Origin: Niabella pedocola
GTDB lineage: Bacteria; Bacteroidota; Bacteroidia; Chitinophagales; Chitinophagaceae
Direction of reading: 5' to 3'
Length of the DNA stretch: 64,000 bases
Assembly: GCF_021044425.1 (NCBI RefSeq)
Contig: NZ_JAJNEC010000006.1
Coordinates: 186,001-250,000 of the forward strand
The notes under the pieces were generated by a model. It saw only the letters and a program-made list of their open reading frames with translations, ran no database searches and was not told the DNA's origin. Shown here piece by piece: positions 26,185-34,771 of this stretch. Numbering within the stretch: the stretch's first letter is position 1; the number at the start of each line of letters is the position of its first letter. The translations under genes and the position numbers were made by a program.

Positions 26185-26550
26185 ATGATTGATGACCTCG
26201 ACCTGGATGCACTTCGAAAATTGCGGCGTATAGGGTATTATTTTCGTTATCCCTTGCATCGCGATAATTTTCATGATCTCAGGATCGGCGATCATCTGTA
26301 TGGGCATTACACGGCAAAACCATTGTATGGCCGGCTTACCGGCGAGGGCCATGTCGACAAATCGGCCGGGTTTAACGGGGATGTGGCGGTTCTTTTCGCT
26401 CCGTTAGCGGTAAATGCTCCGGATGATGTGGAATTGCTCATTGCACACTCCAACCTGGAGCATATGACATTGCCTTCGGGAAAACGGAATTGGAAAAAGA
26501 TCAACGAAATAGCAGTGGCTGCGATAACAAAACGATTAGAAGAAAAATGA
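26185..26550 (+). CDS. Hypothetical protein, 121 aa
   Basis: A soluble, mixed-charge protein of 121 residues starts 18 bp after the second sigma gene and is probably co-transcribed with it. I recognise no family. The start is acidic and leucine-rich (DDLDLDALRKLRRIGYYF). A His/Gly-rich centre follows (RIGDHLYGHY), and the end is helical and basic (KKINEIAVAAITKRLEEK). There is no signal peptide or membrane segment. The steady codon use and the well-behaved length argue that it is real. A role with the sigma factor is possible from position only. Confidence 0.55.
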   Translation: MIDDLDLDALRKLRRIGYYFRYPLHRDNFHDLRIGDHLYGHYTAKPLYGRLTGEGHVDKSAGFNGDVAVLFAPLAVNAPDDVELLIAHSNLEHMTLPSGKRNWKKINEIAVAAITKRLEEK

Positions 26551-26570
26551 ACCGGTTCATGGCAGGCTTA

Positions 26571-26578
26571 TATCTTTG
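26571..26578 (+). promoter_or_regulatory. Bacteroidota -7 element TATCTTTG (DyP peroxidase gene)
   Basis: This exact TAnnTTTG match lies 42 nt before the DyP start codon and would give a leader of about 38 nt. Confidence 0.65.
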
Positions 26579-26620
26579 TAAAAAAATCATCAGGTAAGAA
26601 TCTTTCAACTCAGAAGAACG

Positions 26621-27556
26621 ATGTTGTATACAGACCCCACCCCCCAAAACGTACTGGATTATCATGGTAACAATACGCTGTTCATGGTTTGGAATTTTAA
26701 GGACAACGTAGATGCCAACGATGCATTCAAAAGACTTTGCGCATTGGTGATCAACCTGAATCATTCTGCAGATGTCCGATTTCAGGATGATAGTGAAAGC
26801 TGTGTAATGGGTATCGGGCATGAAGCCTGGTTACGGCTGCAGCTCCCGGCTCCGCTTCCCAAAGAATTGGAACAATTTACGCCCATTGCCGGGGAAAAGC
26901 ATACCGCTGTGGCAACCAAAGGGGATCTGCATTTTCATCTCCGGTCGTTTAACAATAGAGGCATCTGTTATGATATGGCTGCGGCCATATCCGATGTGTT
27001 AACACCCGTGGCGGTATGTGTGGAAGAAGTGCACGGTTTCAGGTATTGGGACGGGCGGTCTATTTTGGGGTTTGTAGATGGTACCGAAAACCCGCATGGG
27101 GAAAAAGAGCGGGCTTATTTTGGCCTGGTAGGCGATAGCGACCCAGCGTATAAAGGAGGTAGCTATCTCTTTGTTCAGAAATACATCCACGATCTGAAAG
27201 CATTTAAGGCATTGTCCCTGCCCGAACAGGAAGCGGTGTTTGGCCGGCATAAGGCTAGTGATATAGAAATGCCGGATGATGTAAAACCCAAAAATTCGCA
27301 CAGTGCTGTGGCCAATGTGGGTGATGATTTTAAGGTCATTCGGGATAATATGCCCTTTGGAAATATCGGAAGCAATGAAATGGGTACTTATTTTATTGCC
27401 TATGCAAGTACCTTCAGCACGGTTAAAAAAATGCTGGATAAAATGTTCATCGGTGAGCCTGCGGGAAATTATGACCGGCTATTGGATTTCAGCACCGCAA
27501 AAACAGGAAGTCTGTTCTTTGTACCAACACTGGATATGCTGGATGATTTTTCATGA
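26621..27556 (+). CDS. DyP-type heme peroxidase
   Basis: This 311-residue protein is a dye-decolorising peroxidase of the YfeX-like (class B/P) type. Residues 140-155 contain GFRYWDGRSILGFVDGTENP, with the GxxDG motif whose aspartate takes part in peroxide cleavage. SYLFVQKYIHDL, the heme-side segment near KNSHSAVANV and the late DNMPFGNIGSNEMGTYF stretch are also typical. It has no signal peptide and no twin-arginine motif, so it is probably cytoplasmic. It has its own promoter and no obvious encapsulin partner nearby. Confidence 0.93.
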   Translation: MLYTDPTPQNVLDYHGNNTLFMVWNFKDNVDANDAFKRLCALVINLNHSADVRFQDDSESCVMGIGHEAWLRLQLPAPLPKELEQFTPIAGEKHTAVATKGDLHFHLRSFNNRGICYDMAAAISDVLTPVAVCVEEVHGFRYWDGRSILGFVDGTENPHGEKERAYFGLVGDSDPAYKGGSYLFVQKYIHDLKAFKALSLPEQEAVFGRHKASDIEMPDDVKPKNSHSAVANVGDDFKVIRDNMPFGNIGSNEMGTYFIAYASTFSTVKKMLDKMFIGEPAGNYDRLLDFSTAKTGSLFFVPTLDMLDDFS

Positions 27557-27985
27557 GTGTGGAACTTACCGGATAAAAAGTCCAAACAGGCAGAAGCTGT
27601 CAGTTGTATAAAGGACTTTATATGCTTCCTTGCAAAGCCGAAAACTACATAATACCTAAAAAAGTATTCGCTTTGGAAAATCCGGGAAAGTGCATTTTCA
27701 TGATGCCACTCAGATCCTCAATCCTCAATTATGTTCAATTTATGAGGAGGCCGTTGGAATACGAGCTACTTCGGGCTTGATTTATCTTTCGATGCCTTTC
27801 CATGAAAAAATTTTCTATACCCAATCCGGATTGCCATCACTCATTACTCCTTGGTTCAACATATTTGAGATCGGGCTTCAAAAGCCTAAAGGGTACAGGC
27901 GTTTTGCATGCAACAATAAAGTATCTCTATATAGTGGGTACAAATAAAAAAGCACCTACATTTTTGTAAGTGCTTGATTTTTAAG
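27557..27985. other. Gene-free region left of the tRNA gene
   Basis: This is 429 bp with no convincing gene; an 85-codon frame at 27690 has no family features. It ends with the tRNA terminator. It lies at the 3' side of the tRNA, the usual place for integration, but I found no second copy of the tRNA 3' end to the left. Confidence 0.45.
27945..27982 (-). terminator. Terminator of the tRNA gene (possibly bidirectional)
   Basis: On the minus strand AAGCACTTACA pairs with TGTAGGTGCTT (one mismatch), followed by TTTTTTATTT. The plus strand also has a T-run after the same stem, so it may work both ways. Confidence 0.7.
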
Positions 27986-28059
27986 TGGTCCCACCTGGGC
28001 TCGAACCAGGGACCCTCTGATTATGAGTCAGATGCTCTAACCGGCTGAGCTATAGGACC
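27986..28059 (-). tRNA. tRNA with CAT anticodon (Met, or lysidine-modified Ile2)
   Basis: The minus strand folds into a complete cloverleaf of 74 nt. The acceptor GGTCCTA pairs with TGGGACC. The D arm is GCTC/GAGC. The anticodon stem is TCTGA/TCAGA around the loop CTCATAA, so the anticodon is CAT. The T arm is CCTGG/CCAGG with TTCGAGC, and the discriminator is A. CCA is not encoded. It lacks initiator features such as three G-C pairs under the anticodon loop, so it is elongator Met or tRNA-Ile2; the sequence alone does not decide. Confidence 0.93.
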
Positions 28060-28250
28060 AATGCTGTAAACAGCAAATAATATGTAAAAAGAACCTGGTA
28101 ATTTGATCATGCCCTGGCGGAACCGGTTTCCTCCGGGGGAGGGCGAAATTAAACAAAATAATCATTCCGCAAGCAGAAAGTTCCATTTTCAGGGAGAAAA
28201 GTTTTCCAAGAACAAGGGGGTATTAACCTAATTTTAACCCAAAGACAAGC

Positions 28251-28258
28251 TATATTTG
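28251..28258 (+). promoter_or_regulatory. Bacteroidota -7 element TATATTTG (barrel protein gene)
   Basis: An exact TAnnTTTG match lies 17 nt before the start codon at 28276, giving a short leader of about 14 nt. Confidence 0.65.
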
Positions 28259-28275
28259 CGCAACTTAAAATATTT

Positions 28276-29025
28276 ATGAAGAAAATAGTTCTATTCCTGG
28301 TTGCCAGCTTTTTATTGGGCGGAGCGTTGTATGCGCAGGTTGATACGTCTGTAGCAGCTGCCGTTGTGGCTGCCAATCCTCCCAAACCTAAAAAGAAGAA
28401 GTATGATCTTTCCAAGCGGGCGAATGATCATTTTTTGCTGCAGCTTGGATACACCAACTGGGCGAGCTTGCCAGACAGCATTAAAACCGGAAATCTGCCC
28501 CGGAGTATCAACGCGTATTTTATGCTCGACTTTCCATTCAAGAGCAATCAGAAACTGAGCGCAGCCATCGGGTTGGGCATCGGTTCGGATCATATGACCC
28601 TGGATAAAAATCTGAATTTTGCAAACGTAAAGGCTACCGGTACACGGCTTCCGTTTAATGATACCGCGCGTTTTGACGTGAAAAAGACGAAACTTTCTAC
28701 CGCTTACCTGGAGGCTCCCGTGGAATTGCGCTTTGTATCGGATCCGGAACACAGCGATCGTAGTTTTAAAGTGGCGCTGGGTGTAAAATTAGGAACCATG
28801 ATCAAAGCTGCTACCCGGTCAAGAGTGCTGCAGTCCGGAGGTGACTACGTGCTGAAAGAATCCAGTAAACGTTATTTTAATACCACAAGGGTTGTAGGTA
28901 CTGCCCGTATAGGCGTTGGCCATTTTACCCTGTTTGGCACCTACCAGTTTACCAAATTGCTGAAAGATGGTGCAGGTCCTGAAATTAAACCGTATACCAT
29001 CGGGTTGAGTTTTGGAGGACTGTAG
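28276..29025 (+). CDS. Outer membrane beta-barrel protein
   Basis: This 249-residue protein has a signal peptide (KKIVLFLVASFLLGGALYAQ). A short Ala/Pro/Lys linker (NPPKPKKKKYDL) follows, then amphipathic strands with many glycine and aromatic residues (FLLQLGYTNWASL, SAAIGLGIGSDHM, ARIGVGHFTLFGTYQF), ending in a strand with GLSFGGL. The pattern is that of the small outer-membrane barrel family common in Bacteroidota (OMP_b-brl type). The cargo or partner is unknown. A terminator follows directly, so the gene is monocistronic. Confidence 0.8.
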   Translation: MKKIVLFLVASFLLGGALYAQVDTSVAAAVVAANPPKPKKKKYDLSKRANDHFLLQLGYTNWASLPDSIKTGNLPRSINAYFMLDFPFKSNQKLSAAIGLGIGSDHMTLDKNLNFANVKATGTRLPFNDTARFDVKKTKLSTAYLEAPVELRFVSDPEHSDRSFKVALGVKLGTMIKAATRSRVLQSGGDYVLKESSKRYFNTTRVVGTARIGVGHFTLFGTYQFTKLLKDGAGPEIKPYTIGLSFGGL

Positions 29026-29045
29026 GTTTTTACAATTTTTTGATG

Positions 29046-29073
29046 AGCGGATCCGGAAGGGTCCGCTTTTTTT
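29046..29073 (+). terminator. Rho-independent terminator after the barrel protein gene
   Basis: AGCGGATCC (29046-29054) pairs with GGGTCCGCT (29059-29067) with one G-U pair and a GGAA loop, followed by seven T residues. Confidence 0.88.
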
Positions 29074-29232
29074 ATGGCGCCAACATTCGATTTTATTATC
29101 TTTCGGTGCCCGGGCGATTGTGAAAGCGATGGTTGCATTTATTTAAAAGGCATAGTCAGGCAAAAAATGGTAGCACCGGCAGGAATCCGGCTGCTTGTGG
29201 TAACAGTAATGCCGGATCATCAAAACAGGTAT

Positions 29233-31182
29233 ATGAAAAGAAAAATCAAATTTTTATTTCCGGGATGGATGGGCATCCTGCTGATGGCATGTATGCTGCT
29301 GCCCGCGGTTTCCTTTGCGTACGAGCAACGGAACCTGCTGCAAAAACAGGGCAATGTGCAACAGATCAAAAGCATGCTGCTGCCCCGGCAACAATGGATC
29401 CCGTATCCGGCATATACGGACCGCGCCGGATGGGACCGGCTAACCGGTGTGTACAAAAATGCTTTTATTGAAAGAGGCAATGCGGCGTTGGCCTATCAAT
29501 GGAAAGTGATAAAAGCCACCGACTACCTGGAATATACCCGTAGCGGCTCCCGGGTGGTGATGGAAACACCCCTGAACGAGAATATTACAACAATTGTAAA
29601 CCTCTTTGCTGCGGAGCTGGCAGAGGGAAAGGGCCGGTACCTCGATCAGCTGGCCAATGGTGTTTTTGCCGCTTGTGAAATGACTTCCTGGGCATTGTCG
29701 GCGCACCTGAGCCTGCAGACAAGTAAAATCGGATTTCCGGATCACCGGGAGCAGGTCATTGATCTGATGGCCGGAGATATGGGATCGTTGTTTGCCTGGA
29801 TCTATTATTATTTTCATGATGCATTTAAAAAAATAAACCCGCTGCTGGAGATGCGGTTGAAAAAAGAACTGGAAGACCGTATCCTGGTGCCTTATATGCA
29901 AACAGACCATCTTTGGTGGATGGCCCTGCGGTACAAACCCGGAGACCTGGTAAATAACTGGAACCCCTGGTGCAATTCCAATGTGCTGCAAACATTTGCC
30001 CTCATTGAAGATGACCCGGAGAAACTGGCCCGAGCCGTTTACCGGACAATGATGTCTGTAGACCAATTTATCAATTACACCAATGAAGACGGTGCCTGTG
30101 AAGAAGGCCCGTCTTACTGGGGACATGCCGCCGGCAAACTTTATGATTATCTTCAGCTGCTGTATGATATTACGGGTGGGAAGATTTCCCTTTTCGGGGA
30201 ACCCATCATTAAAAATATGGGCACCTATATCTCCCGTGCATATGTGGGCAACGGCTGGGTGGTGAATTTTGCAGATGCCTCCGCAAAGCTTTATCCGGAT
30301 GCGCCATTGATTTACCGCTACGGCAAGGCGGTGAATAGCGCAGAAATGGTGCAACTGGCTGCGCTTATCCGCAACAGCCGGAAAGAAGGACAGGTACCTG
30401 TGGCAGGGAGAGATGCCTACCGGTTGTTTCAAACGCTGCGCTTTGATAACGATCTGGCCGCTGCTACAGCCGCGCACGATATTCCGGCGGTAACCTGGTA
30501 CCCGCAAACCCAGGTGTGCTTTATGAAGCAGGGAACGCTTTTCTTCGCCGGTAAAGGAGGGCATAACAATGAAAGTCATAACCATAACGACGTCGGTACG
30601 TTCAATGTGTACATGAACGATGTTCCGGTGTTTATCGATGCCGGTGTGGGCACTTATACCCGCCAAACTTTTGGTCCGGGGCGGTACTCCATCTGGACCA
30701 TGCAAAGCGGCTATCATAATGTACCGGTAATTAACGGGTACGAACAGAAGAACGGGGCCGCTTATAAAGCCCGGGATGCGCAATTCCGGGAAGCCACAAA
30801 AACCTTTTCGCTGGATATCAGCAAGGCGTATCCCGAAGCCGCCGGCGTAATACGCTGGTTGCGGAGTTACCGGCTTACCAACGGCCTGCTGGAAATAAAA
30901 GACCAGTTCTCGATCAACCGTCCGGAAAAGGAAAACAGGGTTCATTTCCTTTGCTATGGCTCCGTAAAAAAGGAAGCACCCGGAAAAATCCTGATCGAGC
31001 AGGCGCAGGGCAAAGCCGAATTTATGTACAACAGCCGGGATTTTGAAGCCACCGTTGAAACGGTTCCCCAGGATGATGCCCGCTTATCATCCGTTTGGGG
31101 AAAGCAGCTCAGCCGGGTAGTACTGACTGCCCGCAGGTTGCAACAGTCGGGAAGTTATGTGTTCCGGATCCGGCAATTGTAA
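29233..31182 (+). CDS. Heparinase II/III-family protein (polysaccharide lyase-like)
   Basis: I start at 29233, where a signal peptide begins (KRKIKFLFPGWMGILLMACMLLPAVSFA). The protein has 649 residues. An N-terminal alpha/alpha toroid (about 50-380; NNWNPWCNSNVLQTF, GACEEGPSYWGHAAG) precedes a heparinase II/III beta-sandwich (about 430-640) with SHNHNDVGTFNVYMND and DAGVGTY, where the histidines and asparagines bind metal or substrate. Such proteins degrade acidic polysaccharides by elimination. The substrate is not evident. The downstream neighbour, 215 bp away, is an alpha-L-fucosidase, so a fucose- and uronate-containing polysaccharide is a reasonable guess. Confidence 0.85.
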   Translation: MKRKIKFLFPGWMGILLMACMLLPAVSFAYEQRNLLQKQGNVQQIKSMLLPRQQWIPYPAYTDRAGWDRLTGVYKNAFIERGNAALAYQWKVIKATDYLEYTRSGSRVVMETPLNENITTIVNLFAAELAEGKGRYLDQLANGVFAACEMTSWALSAHLSLQTSKIGFPDHREQVIDLMAGDMGSLFAWIYYYFHDAFKKINPLLEMRLKKELEDRILVPYMQTDHLWWMALRYKPGDLVNNWNPWCNSNVLQTFALIEDDPEKLARAVYRTMMSVDQFINYTNEDGACEEGPSYWGHAAGKLYDYLQLLYDITGGKISLFGEPIIKNMGTYISRAYVGNGWVVNFADASAKLYPDAPLIYRYGKAVNSAEMVQLAALIRNSRKEGQVPVAGRDAYRLFQTLRFDNDLAAATAAHDIPAVTWYPQTQVCFMKQGTLFFAGKGGHNNESHNHNDVGTFNVYMNDVPVFIDAGVGTYTRQTFGPGRYSIWTMQSGYHNVPVINGYEQKNGAAYKARDAQFREATKTFSLDISKAYPEAAGVIRWLRSYRLTNGLLEIKDQFSINRPEKENRVHFLCYGSVKKEAPGKILIEQAQGKAEFMYNSRDFEATVETVPQDDARLSSVWGKQLSRVVLTARRLQQSGSYVFRIRQL

Positions 31183-31335
31183 ACAAACAGGATGCTGGAT
31201 TCAGATACGGAATGCTTTTTATTCTGGAAGACAAGAGATTTTAGAAAAATCATATTCATGCCCACTCTTGAAGAACTGCCGCTTCTGGATTGACAAATTC
31301 AAAAATAAATCGTAACATTAAACCGTGAATGGGTA

Positions 31336-31378
31336 AGAGGTTGTATCATTGGTTTTTTGATACAACCTCTCCTTTTTG
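31336..31378 (+). terminator. Strong terminator just upstream of an alpha-L-fucosidase start codon
   Basis: AGAGGTTGTATCA (31336-31348) pairs perfectly with TGATACAACCTCT (31358-31370), followed by CCTTTTT. It lies 153 nt after the heparinase-like gene but only 20 nt before the fucosidase start at 31398. It may end the upstream transcript or act as an attenuator in the fucosidase leader. Confidence 0.85.
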
Positions 31379-31397
31379 AATCAAAGACAGCGTAAAA

Positions 31398-32927
31398 ATG
31401 AAGATGAAGCACTTACTGATGACTGTGGGACTGATATCCGCTTGCGGAACGATACAGGCCCAAAAAGAAAATTATGTAGCAATTGCTCCGGGTGAATCTG
31501 AAAAACAGATCATCCAAAAAGCAGCCAACGTGGTGCCTACCGCACGACAGTTGCGCTGGCAGCAGCTGGAGCTCACCGCCTTCTTTCACTTTGGCATCAA
31601 TACATTTACCGGCAGGGAATGGGGCGATGGTAAAGAAGACCCGGCGATCTTTAATCCAACGGCGCTGGATGCGCAGCAATGGGTAAAGACCGTAAAGGAT
31701 GCGGGCTTTAAACAGGTGATCATCACGGCTAAACATCACGACGGGTTCTGTTTATGGCCCACTGCTACCACAGCACATTCCGTAAAAAGCAGTCCCTGGA
31801 AGAACGGGCAGGGCGATGTGGTAAAAGAAGTAGCGGAGGCCTGTAAAAAACTCAATATGGGCTTTGGGGTCTACCTGTCTCCCTGGGACCGGAATGCCCC
31901 GGTTTATGGTACCGAAGCCTATAATGATTTCTTTGTACGGCAGCTAACGGAACTGCTTACCCGCTATGGAAAAGTAGATGAGGTTTGGTTTGACGGGGCC
32001 AACGGCGAGGGACCTAACGGTAAAAAGCAGGTCTATGATTTTAACCGTTGGTATCAGCTGATACGGAAATTGCAGCCACAGGCAACCATTGCCATTATGG
32101 GACCTGATGTGCGGTGGGTAGGCACCGAAACCGGTCGCGGACGCCGGATGGAATGGAGCGTGGTAACCACTAACAACCTGGACCAGGGACAGATTGCTGC
32201 AAACTCGCAGCAGGGAATGCTGTTTAAACCCGTTAGCGATCTGAAGGGAGACGATCTCGGAAGCCGCGAAAAAATTGTACAGGCAAAGGGATTGGTGTGG
32301 TACCCGGCCGAAACGGATGTATCCATAAGACCGGGCTGGTTCTATCATGAAGACCAGGATAAAAAAGTGAAAACGCCGGAAGAACTGCTGAAGATTTATT
32401 TTACATCGGTAGGAATGAACAGTGTGTTGCTGCTGAATATTCCGCCCAACAAACGGGGACTTATCGCCGATGCCGATATCAGATCGCTGCGGGAATGGAC
32501 GCAGATACGGAACCGGCTTTTCAGCACCAATTACCTTAAAGGGGCAACCATGCTTTGCAGGAATGGAATACGTACCGGTGCCTTGCTGGACGGCAACAAT
32601 GCCACGCATTTTACCACAACCGGCACGGATACGGCTGCTACCATCCTCTTCAAATTAAAAAAGCCGGCTACCTTCAATGTGCTTTCGCTCCAGGAAAATA
32701 TCCGGGTGGGACAGCGCGTGGAAAAATTCAGTGCCTGGTATAAGGAGAGCGGTGAGTGGAAACCTTTTGCAAACGAAACCACTATCGGGTATAAACGGTT
32801 GCTTCATTTTGCCCCCATAACCGCCGCTGAAGTAAAAATTGAAATAGAGTCGTCGAGGTTAAACCCTGCAATCGCAGAAGCAGGGCTCTACTTCTGTAAG
32901 GAACTGGCCGGAACGGGAAATAAGTAA
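31398..32927 (+). CDS. Alpha-L-fucosidase, GH29 family, with C-terminal F5/8-type domain (fucosidase 1)
   Basis: This is a 509-residue secreted enzyme; the signal peptide ends at about residue 21 (TIQAQ). The GH29 barrel (about 50-370) shows FFHFGINTFTGREWG, TAKHHDGFCLWP, GVYLSPWDRN and VDEVWFDGANG, whose Asp is the expected nucleophile, then RPGWFYHEDQD. The last 130 residues form a discoidin-like beta-sandwich (FNVLSLQENIRVGQRVEKF). It would release terminal L-fucose in the periplasm. The gene at 55444 encodes a close paralogue with the same layout. Confidence 0.93.
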   Translation: MKMKHLLMTVGLISACGTIQAQKENYVAIAPGESEKQIIQKAANVVPTARQLRWQQLELTAFFHFGINTFTGREWGDGKEDPAIFNPTALDAQQWVKTVKDAGFKQVIITAKHHDGFCLWPTATTAHSVKSSPWKNGQGDVVKEVAEACKKLNMGFGVYLSPWDRNAPVYGTEAYNDFFVRQLTELLTRYGKVDEVWFDGANGEGPNGKKQVYDFNRWYQLIRKLQPQATIAIMGPDVRWVGTETGRGRRMEWSVVTTNNLDQGQIAANSQQGMLFKPVSDLKGDDLGSREKIVQAKGLVWYPAETDVSIRPGWFYHEDQDKKVKTPEELLKIYFTSVGMNSVLLLNIPPNKRGLIADADIRSLREWTQIRNRLFSTNYLKGATMLCRNGIRTGALLDGNNATHFTTTGTDTAATILFKLKKPATFNVLSLQENIRVGQRVEKFSAWYKESGEWKPFANETTIGYKRLLHFAPITAAEVKIEIESSRLNPAIAEAGLYFCKELAGTGNK

Positions 32928-32940
32928 TGCCGCGGCCTTT

Positions 32941-32992
32941 CAAATGCCATTCAGATCTTGTCTGCCGGCAGATGAGGCCTGAATGACATTTG
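32941..32992. repeat. Long imperfect hairpin without a T-run
   Basis: CAAATGCCATTCAG (32941-32954) pairs with CTGAATGACATTTG (32979-32992) with one mismatch, and the loop contains the palindrome TCTGCCGGCAGA. With no T-run on either strand it is not a typical terminator. It lies 13 bp after the fucosidase stop and may protect the mRNA end. Confidence 0.6.
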
Positions 32993-33200
32993 TCTATTGG
33001 AAAAACCTGAATCTGGGCAAATGCATTATATTGTATGGAATACACGTGTAAAATACGATGCGCGAACCAGGTAAAACCGGCACCGAAACCGGATCTTCAT
33101 CAATAGAAGGCAGGTGACTATTGCAATCTCCTGGATATTCAGGAGCCCAGGTCGCCCGGGAGTAGTATTTACACCTGCATATTTTTATCGTTTAGCTGTA

Positions 33201-33539
33201 TCAGATGCCGTGCTCTTCAAAATAGAGCAGTACATGGTCCTTTAAAAAGTTTTCCTGCTCCACCGGGCTCATTACCGGCATTTGTTTGAGCTGCTTAAAA
33301 TGGGGCCAGCCATCCTTGTCTTTTCCTTCATAAACATAGTAGCCGCTGGGCGTCAGCAAGCTACAAATAGCCACATGCATCAGGTCCTGCTTTTGCTCCT
33401 TGGAGAATTTGGGTTTTATCTGTCCGAATTCCTGGATGCCGATCAGGAACAAAAGCGTTTCCATATCCGGCTTTTTCCCAAAACGTTCCACCAATTTTGC
33501 TTCCAGGTTCCACCAGCGCACCTGCAGATCATCACTCAT
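33201..33539 (-). CDS. Conserved hypothetical protein, 112 aa
   Basis: A soluble protein, started at 33539 (SDDLQVRWWNLEAKL; two codons longer is possible). Residues 1-60 are helical, with PDMETLLFLIGIQEFG and KEQKQDLMHVAICSLL. The second half has GYYVYEGKDKDGWPHF and an acidic-helical end. I believe it is a conserved Bacteroidota protein but cannot name a function. It stands alone between the fucosidase and the TPR protein genes, on the opposite strand. Confidence 0.7.
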   Translation of the reverse strand: MSDDLQVRWWNLEAKLVERFGKKPDMETLLFLIGIQEFGQIKPKFSKEQKQDLMHVAICSLLTPSGYYVYEGKDKDGWPHFKQLKQMPVMSPVEQENFLKDHVLLYFEEHGI

Positions 33540-33707
33540 TACCATACTGCAAAAGTACAGGGTTATGAAATATCCCGCATAAGGTCTTTTTAGCGCGATC
33601 GGATAAGATCGGTTTCGCAGTGCACGCGGTGCAATGATTGCGGGCCTGGAAAAAGGGCGTATTCTATAAAAAAAGGCACGCGTCTTTTTACGGTGGATAG
33701 CAACCCT

Positions 33708-33715
33708 TATCTTTG
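33708..33715 (+). promoter_or_regulatory. Bacteroidota -7 element TATCTTTG (TPR protein gene)
   Basis: An exact TAnnTTTG match 49 nt before the start codon at 33765. It lies inside the longer in-frame extension from 33693, which supports the later start. Confidence 0.65.
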
Positions 33716-33764
33716 CAGCCCCAAAAGGAGGGCTACGGCGATCCTTAAAAAAATAAAAATCAGC

Positions 33765-34415
33765 ATGAAAGCGTATAATGTTTTAATAAAATACCGGTTA
33801 CCGATCAGCATTCTTTTAATCCTTGCGGGTGTATATGTGAATTATGCGGGTAGTTTTTGGCCGGCTTTTCCGTTGTACCTGGTAGGAGCCATTCTTTTAT
33901 TCAGTCATTTTTTCTTTGGACCGCTGCGCCTGATCCAGGAGTATATGGAAACAGGCGACCTGGACGGTGCTGAAAAAGTACTGAACTCGATCCGCTTCCC
34001 GAATCTGTTGTACAAGCCCATCCGCTCCGTATATTATACGCTAAAGGGAAATATTGCGATGAGCAAGCAGGACTTCGATAGCGCCGAAACCATGATGAAA
34101 AAAGGACTGGATCTGGGTATGCCCATGAAAGAGGCCGAAGGCGCCAGTTTGCTGCAAATGGGAATGCTGGCTATGCAAAAAGGCAATACCCGCCAGGGCG
34201 AAAGTTATATCCGCCAGGCCATTCGTAAGGGATTGCCCGATAAAGAAAATGAAGCGGCTGCTTACCTGCAGATGTGCAGCATTATGATGAATAAACGGGA
34301 ATTCAGGGCTGCAAAGGATTTCTTCCGTAAAGCCAAAGCCTGCAAACCCACCACACCACAGATCGTAAGCCAGATCAAGGAAATTGAAAAATACATCTCC
34401 CGGATGCCGGGATAG
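33765..34415 (+). CDS. Membrane protein with tetratricopeptide repeats
   Basis: This is a 216-residue protein. Two hydrophobic segments lie at about 10-26 (LPISILLILAGVYVNYA) and 29-48 (FWPAFPLYLVGAILLFSHFFFG), followed by a cytoplasmic or periplasmic helical part with TPR-like units (GNIAMSKQDFDSAETMMKKGL, GMLAMQKGNTRQGESYIRQA, MMNKREFRAAKDFFRKA). TPR units usually hold partner proteins. No specific partner is shown by the neighbours. The start was chosen from the promoter position. Confidence 0.82.
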   Translation: MKAYNVLIKYRLPISILLILAGVYVNYAGSFWPAFPLYLVGAILLFSHFFFGPLRLIQEYMETGDLDGAEKVLNSIRFPNLLYKPIRSVYYTLKGNIAMSKQDFDSAETMMKKGLDLGMPMKEAEGASLLQMGMLAMQKGNTRQGESYIRQAIRKGLPDKENEAAAYLQMCSIMMNKREFRAAKDFFRKAKACKPTTPQIVSQIKEIEKYISRMPG

Positions 34416-34771
34416 CCGTATGCAGCATTGCGCATTCCGATTTGAGAACCGGCATGCAGCCATTCGTACCCGTTTTATTGACCATCAGCAGGGTTTTCTA
34501 CCGATAACAGATAACACTGGTGGACGGAAGTGTTTTCCTGTTTAACTGAAAAAATGGTTGTTAGTGGTGGTACCGGACAAGCGCTTTATGTGTTGAAATC
34601 AAATCTCAGTTCCCGAGTCAATGTCGTTTACGAAGCGTTTTTTTTATTATTGCCGCAGATACGCTGATGGCGCCTGCGGTGCTATTTGGGGTGCGATTAA
34701 AGCCGGTACCAGATCTGCGCAGCTGCGGCTCTAACGCAACGGCATTAATGCCCGAATCTCAACACCCAAAA
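34416..34771. other. Gene-free region between convergent genes
   Basis: This is 356 bp between the convergent TPR protein and Ig-like lipoprotein genes. I see no gene, no hairpin with a T-run and no repeat in it. Confidence 0.4.

Noticed and set aside
27690..27947. 85-codon frame left of the tRNA
   Set aside because: It has no family features and no promoter; it ends at the tRNA terminator.
27960..28060. tRNA gene as the attachment site of an integrated element
   Set aside because: No second copy of the tRNA 3' end and no integrase gene were seen to the left within the window.
29440..30945. 501-codon open frame opposite the heparinase-like gene
   Set aside because: It has no domain, and its composition is that of an antisense frame of a real gene; the plus-strand protein has clear family motifs.
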